11,556 nt of DNA from Alphaproteobacteria bacterium. Its GTDB lineage: Bacteria; Pseudomonadota; Alphaproteobacteria; Micavibrionales; CSBR16-224. This document shows positions 4,943 through 11,556 of this stretch, one piece after another (position 1 is the stretch's first letter; each line of letters begins with the position of its first letter). Under the pieces are notes generated by a model, which was not told the DNA's origin, did not search any database, and saw only the letters and a list, made by a program, of their open reading frames with translations. The DNA lies in assembly GCA_006226225.1 (NCBI GenBank), contig SBHI01000139.1, positions 1-11,556 on the forward strand. Direction: 5' to 3'. The position numbers and the translations under genes are program-made.

Positions 4943-7855
4943 TTGCCCAAAATTACTCCTGTAAACAGCTTGACCTTAAAAGACAGTCCCGATTTTTTAC
5001 AGCATGTGTTGGATCGTTACCGTGTTCATCACGGTAATTATCAGGGCGATCCGTTTGTCAGCCCTGTTTTGCGTTTGGCGCTTGATCTTGTCCGGGGTTT
5101 TGAAAAAGGCGGCTTGTCTATCACGGGCGTCTCTGATGCTGTGGAAAAATTATACCGCAAGGGACTGGAACACCGCGCGGAAAATGCTGCGCAATATCTG
5201 GGGTGCTGCAGTCATGCGGAAAATACGGCAGAAATCGATAAAATTTTCTACACGCTGGCCCGCGGGAAAGATGGGAAAACACCGTGCAGCTTTGCGGCTT
5301 TCCGCAAAAAGACGGAAGATTTTCTGTATGGTTTTGTTTTTACGGCGCATCCGACTTTCTCAATGCCGCCGGAACTATCGCAAGAGCTGGCGCGCTATAC
5401 GGCGCATCTTGCCGGTGCTGATAACGGTGGTACAAAAAAGGCATTGCACCGGGCGGCGGCTGTTCCTTTTACGCCTCCCGATCTGACCATGGAAAACGAT
5501 CTGTCGCTGGCGGCGATTGATAATTTACACAAGGCGCTGGAATTTATGCTGTCGCGACTTTTCGATGTTGCGGAAGAATGTTATCCGCAAGACTGGAAGA
5601 AACTGCGCCCGCGTTTATTTTCTGTTGCGACATGGGTCGGTTTTGATATTGACGGGCGGCGTGATATTTCATGGGCGACCACTTTGGAAAAACGCATTCT
5701 TTTGCAAATCCGCCAATTGGCCGTCTATCAGAAAGTGTTCGCTGCGTTGCTGACGGATTATCCGGAAGATTGTAAAGCACTTGCAAAGCCGCTGACGGCT
5801 GTCGAAGAAACGCTGAAGCTGATGGAGACACATCGTCAGGATTTTCTGTCTTACAACGACAATGATGATGAAAATTACGAAGAGCTGCAGCAGATCGCGC
5901 AAGCGCTGATCGGTAGCAAGAAAAAGCGTCTTGTGTCTGCCGCACCGCTTATCCGCGCCGTGGAAAAGATCATTGGCCAAACGAAAGACACGGCATTGCA
6001 AAAACGGCTTCTTGTGCTGCTGGCGCAAATGCAAAGTAACGGCCTGAGCTTTGCGGAGGTTCATTTTCGCCTGAATGCGACGCAGCTGCATAACGGGATT
6101 AGTGAGAAAGTCCGGCTTGATACGCATCCGGATCATCCGACAACGCGGCGGCAGAATACCGAGAAAATTCTGGATCTTATAAAGGCGGCCAATCCCGTCA
6201 ATGCGGATTTTGGTGATATTGCCGATGAGGAAATGACGGCAAAATACAAATTCATGCTGATACAGAAAATCACGCAATATATTGATACGGACAGTCCGAT
6301 CCGCTTTTTGATCGCGGAAACGGAAAGCGCCTTTACGATTTTAACGGCACTGTATTTTGCCAAATATTTCGGCGTGGAGCATATGGTGGATATCTGCCCC
6401 TTGTTTGAAACCGACCGTGCCCTGCAGAACAGCACGCGTTATATGGCGGCGTTATTCGACAGTCCTGATTTTACATCTTACTTGAAAAAGCGGCGGCGTT
6501 TGTGCATTCAGACCGGTTACTCCGATGCGGGACGCTATATCGGACAGCCTGCCGCGGGAGCATCAATTGAACGTATGAAAGAGCGTTTTATCCAGATGTT
6601 CAAAGACAGGAAGATTAAGAATGTCGGCCTGCTGTTTTTTGATACGCATGGGGAATCTATCGGGCGCGGCGGTCATCCTGAAAATTTCCAAAAACGTCTG
6701 GAATATATTGCGCCGCCTTATGTGTTGGGTGCTTTGGCCAAAGCCGGTATTCCCTATACACAGGAAAGCAGTTATCAGGGCGGTGACGGGTATGTCAATT
6801 TTATGACGGCGGAAACGGCACTGGCCGTGGTGACGGGAGCGCTGACATATTGGTTGGGCAAGCAGGATAGAGCACAGGATGCGGAAGATCCTTATTACCA
6901 GGAACCCATGCGTAGTGCCGTGACCGGATTTTTCACAGAGTCGACGCAGTTTCAGCTGGATTACACCAAAAACCCGAAATATGCGGATTTGCTGTTTGCC
7001 TTTGGCACCAATTTGACAGACCCGTCGGGAAGCCGTGCGATTAAACGGGAAAGTACGGACAGTTCCGCCTTGCCTGATAAGCGCAATGTGAATGAAATCA
7101 GGGCAATTCCGACCAATGCCATTTTGGCGCAGATGGGGGTTTTGGCCAATACGGTTTCCGGTGTTGGTCGTGCGATGCGCGAATATTCGGATTTTTTTAC
7201 GGATGCGGAAAAACGATCACCGCGTTTCCGCACGATTGTATCTATGATCCGCAGCGGAGCGGAGCGGTCTAATCCTGACGTGATGCGCGCCTATATCAAT
7301 ATTTTGAATCCGACACTGTGGATTACCCGCGCAGGAAGCCGGACAGATACGGATATTTCAAACCGTATGGCGGCGGTGGCCACGCAGCTGGAAAAACATG
7401 ATCATCATGACAATATGATGGAGGTTTTCCGCAAGCTGTATTGGGATTACACGCTGTTGGAACGCTTTTTGAAAACCGCGCCGCATCCCTGTGCGGATGA
7501 AATCGCTTGTCTGCATGCCATGCGGATTGCGATGATTGCCTATTGTTCTCTTTTGGCAACGCATATTCCGCGCTACGGGCCTCATCATGCAGTCTCGCGT
7601 GAGCAGCTTTTGAAAATGATCTTCCATATGGATATTGATCGCGCCGTTGCTGTTTTAAAACAAATTTTCCCCGCGCAAACGCTGAAAAGCAGCGATTATG
7701 ATTTTGGAGAGATATCGGAATACCGCAAGCGGGCCAAAGATAAGGACGGCTATGTCAATCTGCAGGCTGGCATTATTACGCCGATGCAGCAGATGCATCT
7801 TATTGCGCGGCGCATTTCAACAGCGATTGCCCATTACACCGGATTTTTCGGCTAG
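4943..7855 (+). CDS. Divergent phosphoenolpyruvate carboxylase homologue (970 residues, TTG start)
   Basis: Landmarks of the PEPC family appear in order: FTAHPTF (131-139; H136 is the carboxylation His), W-V-G-F-D-I-D-G (231-238, for WMGGDRDG), FRLNATQLH (375-383, for the RQES..H motif), PLFET (486-490), GYSD (525-528), SIGRGG (572-577), GSRAIKR (696-702) and IRAIP (719-723). PEPC makes oxaloacetate from phosphoenolpyruvate and bicarbonate in the cytoplasm. Metal ligands E489 and D528 and residue R575 are kept. Aligned by eye to the E. coli enzyme, H579, R581 and K546 become D567, H569 and R531. The aspartate-inhibition residues K773, R832 and N881 appear as N789, Q941 and F968. It is about 90 residues longer than the E. 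coli enzyme (883). TTG 4943 is the only early start: an in-frame stop lies about 30 bases upstream and the first internal Met is residue 141. The ribosome binding site is weak (AAGAAAG). Family membership is firm; the reaction is less so, and I give no symbol. Confidence 0.82.
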   Translation: MPKITPVNSLTLKDSPDFLQHVLDRYRVHHGNYQGDPFVSPVLRLALDLVRGFEKGGLSITGVSDAVEKLYRKGLEHRAENAAQYLGCCSHAENTAEIDKIFYTLARGKDGKTPCSFAAFRKKTEDFLYGFVFTAHPTFSMPPELSQELARYTAHLAGADNGGTKKALHRAAAVPFTPPDLTMENDLSLAAIDNLHKALEFMLSRLFDVAEECYPQDWKKLRPRLFSVATWVGFDIDGRRDISWATTLEKRILLQIRQLAVYQKVFAALLTDYPEDCKALAKPLTAVEETLKLMETHRQDFLSYNDNDDENYEELQQIAQALIGSKKKRLVSAAPLIRAVEKIIGQTKDTALQKRLLVLLAQMQSNGLSFAEVHFRLNATQLHNGISEKVRLDTHPDHPTTRRQNTEKILDLIKAANPVNADFGDIADEEMTAKYKFMLIQKITQYIDTDSPIRFLIAETESAFTILTALYFAKYFGVEHMVDICPLFETDRALQNSTRYMAALFDSPDFTSYLKKRRRLCIQTGYSDAGRYIGQPAAGASIERMKERFIQMFKDRKIKNVGLLFFDTHGESIGRGGHPENFQKRLEYIAPPYVLGALAKAGIPYTQESSYQGGDGYVNFMTAETALAVVTGALTYWLGKQDRAQDAEDPYYQEPMRSAVTGFFTESTQFQLDYTKNPKYADLLFAFGTNLTDPSGSRAIKRESTDSSALPDKRNVNEIRAIPTNAILAQMGVLANTVSGVGRAMREYSDFFTDAEKRSPRFRTIVSMIRSGAERSNPDVMRAYINILNPTLWITRAGSRTDTDISNRMAAVATQLEKHDHHDNMMEVFRKLYWDYTLLERFLKTAPHPCADEIACLHAMRIAMIAYCSLLATHIPRYGPHHAVSREQLLKMIFHMDIDRAVAVLKQIFPAQTLKSSDYDFGEISEYRKRAKDKDGYVNLQAGIITPMQQMHLIARRISTAIAHYTGFFG

Positions 7856-7886
7856 GAGGCGGTGCGCTCCGGACAGTTGTTTTTTT
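7855..7886 (+). terminator. Weak candidate terminator at the end of the PEPC homologue
   Basis: GGAG (7855-7858) can pair with CTCC (7867-7870), extended by two CG pairs with one bulged G and a 3-base loop. It overlaps the stop codon, and a run of seven T follows about nine bases later (from 7880). The gap between stem and T run makes it atypical. The rest of 7887-7990 holds TACAAT and TTTACA elements that could be promoter parts for the next gene, but no convincing -35/-10 pair. Confidence 0.3.
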
Positions 7887-7990
7887 GCCTATCCGTTTAC
7901 AATCACAGAATAATATCTTACTCTGTTAGATAGGGTGTCTTTGACTTTTTTCTGCCTGCTCGGGGGTAGGAAAGCGACACGGGATTTTGT

Positions 7991-10900
7991 ATGCGTTTCC
8001 ACCATAAATTCAAAAAAATTCTTGGCTGTCTCATTCTGCTGTGCGGTCTTTTCTGGTCTGAGACAGCCTATGCTGCATTAGGGGCGTCCGTGACGCTGGT
8101 CACAGGACAGCCAACGGATATTTACCCCGGCGAAATCACACAGCTGGAAATCACCCTGTCCAATAACAACACGGTTGCGCCGGTGACGAATGTCGCCTTC
8201 AGTAACAGCCTGCCCGGAACGCTGCCGAACGGCCTCAGCATTGCGGGGGCGGCGACTTACACCTGTACCGACCCATCCATTCCGGCAACCAATCCGGGCG
8301 TGGGAACGCTGACCGCTGTCAACGGAACGCAGGCGATTTCTCTTAGCGGCGGTACGATTCCGGCGCGGGCCAATAATACGGACGGAACCTGTACGATTAT
8401 TATTCCCGTCACGGCGGGAACTTCGACAGGGAATGCGGCAACCTACAGCTATACGATCGCCGATGGGGCGGTGACAGGGGATGATGGCGGTGCTGTTGCG
8501 AATTCCGGTAATGTCAGTCAAAGTGTGAATGTGCGGGCCTTTGCGCGTCCGGTTATTAGTAAATCTTTCAGCAATAACACGCTGGTTCTCGGCGGCAGTT
8601 CCTCGACGCTGACCATTACCGTCAGCAACAGCAATCCTGTCGCATTGGCGAATTACAGTATCACCGATAATTTTCCGTCTTTGGGGACTCCGATTATCGA
8701 AGTGGCAAACCCCGTTGTTAGTACATCCACCTGTACAGGCGGCGGTACGCCAGCAACATTCACGCCGGTGGCTGGAGCGACATCCGTAACGGCAACAGGC
8801 GGCACGATTGCCGCCAATTCCAGCTGCACGGTCACAGTTGCGGTTATCGCCAGTCACACCAACAGCCTTTATATCACGCCGTTTCAAAGCAATACCATTG
8901 TCGGCGCAACGGATTTCAGCAGTGATGTCGGGATTGTGCCGAGCAATGCCAGCGCTTCCGTACGGACGCGCTCACCGCTCAATCTCAGTAAAAGCTTTGC
9001 GCATAGCGCCGTTTCCAGCGGGCAGGATGACAGCTTTTCGATTGTGATGTCCAATACGGGAACCTCTCCCTTGACGGTGACGGCCTTTACCGATGACCCG
9101 ATTGACGGGATAGGCAATCCCGGTTTCGGTTTAAAAATCAGCGGTGCTGTTGGTGTGTCCTGTACGGGGGCGGGAACTGCCGGAACCTATGCGGCGACTG
9201 CGGGGAATACAGGTATTACGCAGACAGCGAATACCACGATTGCCGCAGGCGGCAGTTGTACGATCACGGCCCCTTTTACGGCGACAGTGCAAAATCCGAA
9301 TACGCCGATTACTTATACCAATAGTATCGCACAAGGAGCTGTAACAACGGCAACGGCCGGTGTTGTCAGTCAGAACACATCATCATCTATTCTGGTTGTG
9401 GATGATTTGCGCGTGCTGAAATCACGTACGCCGTCAAGCGCGGCACCGGGCAGCCCTGTCAGTTATACTGTGACGGTGCAGAACTGGCTGGCTTCGGCAA
9501 TCAATAATCTGGATATTAATGAAACACTGACAAACGGGCAGACATTTCTGACAGGGATAATCGGTAGTTTGAACTTCACGCCTGTGCTTGGCGGTGCAGG
9601 CTGTACGGGCTTGAGTGTGACGGGAGCAACCGGAACGACGACGCCCGTTTTTACGATCGGCACGGTTCCGGCACGTACGGATGTGAACACGCCGGGAGGC
9701 TGTACGGTCACCTTTTGGGCGATGACAGATCCCGGTGCGGCAAACGGATCACCCTACGCGAATACCTTGGCGGCCGGCACGGTTTGTTACAATGCGGGGG
9801 CGACTTGTAACGGCGGTGCGTCAAACAGTGTTTCGGGTACGGTTAATACGGCCGTGCTATCGGCGGCAAAGGCATTTACGCCCGCTGGGCCGCTGTCGGA
9901 AGGCGCGATCACACGCTTGACGGTCACCTTGTCGAACCTGTCGGCAAATCCGATGACGGCGGTATCGCTCAGCGATAACTTGCCACTGGCGGGAAGCGGC
10001 GGCCAGATGCGCGTTGCAACACCGGCAAATGCGGCAACGACCTGTGCGGGCGGGGTGATGACGGCAACGCCGAATGCGACATCTTTTTCCATGAACGGCG
10101 CAACTGTTCCTGCGCGGGCAAGCGGCGGCACGGGCGCGGCAGGGACATGCGTGGTGCAGGTGGATGTGCTTGCGCCTGCAGGGATTTACAGTAATACGGC
10201 GACGGTCGCGGGAACGCAAACATATGCGGACGGAACAATGGCGGCGGTCGGGCCGCTGAATTCGAACACGCGTAATATTACTTTCACCTCGGCATTGGGC
10301 GCTGTAAAAACATTTAGTCCGACAAGCGTTTCTTCCGGCGGTAAATCGACGGTAACGGTACGCATGACGAATAGCGGCGCGGTTGCTTTGTCGAATGTCA
10401 GCGTGACGGATCCGCTGCCTGCGGGGATGGTGCTGGCCAATCCGACCAATGCTTATGCGACCTGTGCGGGCAGCCCCGTCATTACCGGCAATTCCGGTGA
10501 CGGCAGTTTGACGATGGCAGGCGCCAATCTGGCGGGTGGCGGCAGTTGTGATCTGCTGTTTGATGTTGTGGCAACGGGGGCGGCAAACTGGGTCAATACG
10601 ATTCCCATTGGTAATCTGACGGCGGCAGGTGGAGTCAGTAATCAGACAGCTGTGACAGGAACGCTGGTCTTTGATCCGCCGACCAATCTGACGGTTGCGA
10701 AAACGACTAACCCCAGTACATTGACGTTTCCAGGGCAGATCAGTCGTTTGACGATTACCGTCACCAACGGATCACTGGATGTAACGGGCTTATCGCTGGC
10801 CGATTATTTTACCGTAGACGGGACTATGGGGGCTGCGGCGAATGGCATGATTATTGCGCCGACTCCTGCAGCCACCACGACCTGTACAAGTGGTGCGGTG

Positions 10901-11556
10901 ACAGCAACGCCGGGGGCGACATCTCTGGCGCTGTCAGGGGCAAGCATGTTGGCGAATGCCTCCTGTACGATTGCCGTCAATGTCAGCTCGACCACGGTTG
11001 GCGGCATCACGAACTTTATCCCTGCCAATGCGATCCAGACCGATCAGGGCTTGACCAATAGCGGGCAGGCAACAACCAGTCTGACCATTCAAAGTAATAT
11101 CGGTATCACAAAACAGTTCACCCCGAATGTGGTGTCTGTGGGACAACGTTCGCGGTTGCGCATCACGTTATATAATGCAACAGCACAGCCGGCTTCCGGT
11201 ATTTCCGTCACGGATAATCTGCCTGCGAATGTGACCGTACCCAGCAGTCCGAACCCTGTCACGACTTGTGCAGGCGGAACGGTATCGTCTCCTGCGGCGG
11301 GACAGGTGCAGATTTCCAGTGCCAATCTTGGGGCGGCCTCCGGCGGTACGGCAGCCTCCTGTTACGGGGAAATTGATGTCGTTGCTTCTACGGAAGGGGA
11401 CTTTCTTAATACGATTCCGGCAGGTGCCGTTTCGGCAACGGTCGGAGGCGCTTCTGCAACAAACTCTGATCCGACCAGTGATACACTGCGCGCCAAATCG
11501 CCGGTGGTCGTCCATAAAGCGATTGCCAATTTTACGCTGGATGCAGGCAATCCTGC
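7991..11556 (+). CDS. Large secreted protein of tandem DUF11-like beta-sandwich repeats (3' end outside window)
   Basis: An open frame of 1188 codons runs off the window with no stop. Residues 1-28 form a Sec signal peptide: basic HHKFKK, a hydrophobic core at 10-22, and cleavage AYA|A after 28. The mature protein is a series of about 131-150 residue units with a DUF11-like pattern: a Lys-Ser/Thr-Phe-x-Pro-like start (Lys191, 334, 477, 627, 773, 904, 1041, 1176), a Gly, S-x-L-T-I-T-V-x-N, a D-x-L-P turn, a Cys before a Gly-rich loop, and a second Cys in a S-C-T-V-type strand. A first unit (about 32-185) lacks the Lys. Such repeats form extracellular beta-sandwich stalks in surface and adhesive proteins. 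The composition is rich in Thr, Ala, Gly, Ser and Asn. The ninth unit is just beginning at the cut, so any anchor or C-terminal sorting domain is unseen. An in-frame TAG at 7967 makes ATG 7991 the first usable start; the ribosome binding site is weak (GGGA at 7981-7984). Confidence 0.88.
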   Translation, partial: MRFHHKFKKILGCLILLCGLFWSETAYAALGASVTLVTGQPTDIYPGEITQLEITLSNNNTVAPVTNVAFSNSLPGTLPNGLSIAGAATYTCTDPSIPATNPGVGTLTAVNGTQAISLSGGTIPARANNTDGTCTIIIPVTAGTSTGNAATYSYTIADGAVTGDDGGAVANSGNVSQSVNVRAFARPVISKSFSNNTLVLGGSSSTLTITVSNSNPVALANYSITDNFPSLGTPIIEVANPVVSTSTCTGGGTPATFTPVAGATSVTATGGTIAANSSCTVTVAVIASHTNSLYITPFQSNTIVGATDFSSDVGIVPSNASASVRTRSPLNLSKSFAHSAVSSGQDDSFSIVMSNTGTSPLTVTAFTDDPIDGIGNPGFGLKISGAVGVSCTGAGTAGTYAATAGNTGITQTANTTIAAGGSCTITAPFTATVQNPNTPITYTNSIAQGAVTTATAGVVSQNTSSSILVVDDLRVLKSRTPSSAAPGSPVSYTVTVQNWLASAINNLDINETLTNGQTFLTGIIGSLNFTPVLGGAGCTGLSVTGATGTTTPVFTIGTVPARTDVNTPGGCTVTFWAMTDPGAANGSPYANTLAAGTVCYNAGATCNGGASNSVSGTVNTAVLSAAKAFTPAGPLSEGAITRLTVTLSNLSANPMTAVSLSDNLPLAGSGGQMRVATPANAATTCAGGVMTATPNATSFSMNGATVPARASGGTGAAGTCVVQVDVLAPAGIYSNTATVAGTQTYADGTMAAVGPLNSNTRNITFTSALGAVKTFSPTSVSSGGKSTVTVRMTNSGAVALSNVSVTDPLPAGMVLANPTNAYATCAGSPVITGNSGDGSLTMAGANLAGGGSCDLLFDVVATGAANWVNTIPIGNLTAAGGVSNQTAVTGTLVFDPPTNLTVAKTTNPSTLTFPGQISRLTITVTNGSLDVTGLSLADYFTVDGTMGAAANGMIIAPTPAATTTCTSGAVTATPGATSLALSGASMLANASCTIAVNVSSTTVGGITNFIPANAIQTDQGLTNSGQATTSLTIQSNIGITKQFTPNVVSVGQRSRLRITLYNATAQPASGISVTDNLPANVTVPSSPNPVTTCAGGTVSSPAAGQVQISSANLGAASGGTAASCYGEIDVVASTEGDFLNTIPAGAVSATVGGASATNSDPTSDTLRAKSPVVVHKAIANFTLDAGNP
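8084..11556 (+). repeat. Protein-level tandem repeats (eight units plus the start of a ninth)
   Basis: The conserved unit-start Lys codons lie at 8561, 8990, 9419, 9869, 10307, 10700, 11111 and 11516, giving periods of 429, 429, 450, 438, 393, 411 and 405 bases. A first, less regular unit begins near 8084. The copies are diverged at DNA level, so this is old domain duplication rather than a recent expansion, and recombination between copies should be limited. Confidence 0.8.

Noticed and set aside
5004..7913. Shorter frames on both strands inside the PEPC homologue
   Set aside because: The 970-codon frame carries ordered family motifs throughout; the others are arginine- or cysteine-rich shadow translations.
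8021..8050. Possible lipoprotein signal near L-L-C-G in the repeat protein
   Set aside because: The residue before Cys is Leu rather than Gly, Ala or Ser, and a standard AYA|A cleavage site follows at residue 28.
8078..11550. Many minus-strand open frames opposite the repeat protein
   Set aside because: They mirror the low-complexity Thr/Ala/Gly-rich coding strand and recur at similar places in each repeat. The plus-strand frame is continuous and has a signal peptide.

Overview
The window is chromosomal-looking DNA of moderate GC from a Gram-negative bacterium. Sec-type signal peptides, a periplasmic DUF4019-like protein, a DUF350 membrane protein and a large exported DUF11-like repeat protein all fit a proteobacterium. 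I would guess Alphaproteobacteria, with low confidence because no rRNA or other marker gene is present. I see no transposase, integrase, tRNA, rRNA, CRISPR array or phage gene. Both ends of the window cut through a gene.

Layout. (1) Positions 1-1076, minus strand: the N-terminal 358 residues of a DAO-family FAD oxidoreductase resembling gamma-glutamylputrescine oxidase. (2) Positions 1077-1269: a divergent intergenic region with a perfect 5-bp-arm dyad at 1151-1165. (3) Positions 1270-4129, plus strand: four closely spaced genes. They encode a tandem DUF350 membrane protein, a 67-residue charged protein, a membrane-anchored class III nucleotide cyclase, and a secreted DUF4019-like protein. 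A GC-rich hairpin at 4161-4185 closes the group. (4) Positions 4198-4827: an almost ideal sigma70-type promoter and a gene for an unrecognised 186-residue hydrophilic protein starting at GTG. (5) Positions 4943-7855: a 970-residue, highly divergent phosphoenolpyruvate carboxylase (PEPC) homologue starting at TTG. (6) Positions 7991-11556 and beyond: a secreted protein made of tandem DUF11-like beta-sandwich repeats, still open at the window end.

How the genes may work together. The 1270-4129 group puts a multi-pass membrane protein, a membrane cyclase and an exported small protein in one probable transcription unit. Envelope-linked cyclic nucleotide signalling is a plausible reading but is inferred from context only. 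The PEPC homologue keeps the metal-binding and carboxylation landmarks. By manual alignment it has lost several residues that are catalytic or bind the inhibitor aspartate in the Escherichia coli enzyme, so its reaction and regulation are open. The repeat protein looks like a cell-surface or released structural or adhesive protein. No other gene here is visibly tied to it.

The points most worth a second look are the altered active site of the PEPC homologue, the non-canonical substrate-selecting residues of the cyclase, the repeated cysteine pair in the DUF11-like protein, and the near-consensus promoter in front of an unrecognised gene. I did not find clear evidence of a wholly new multi-gene system.
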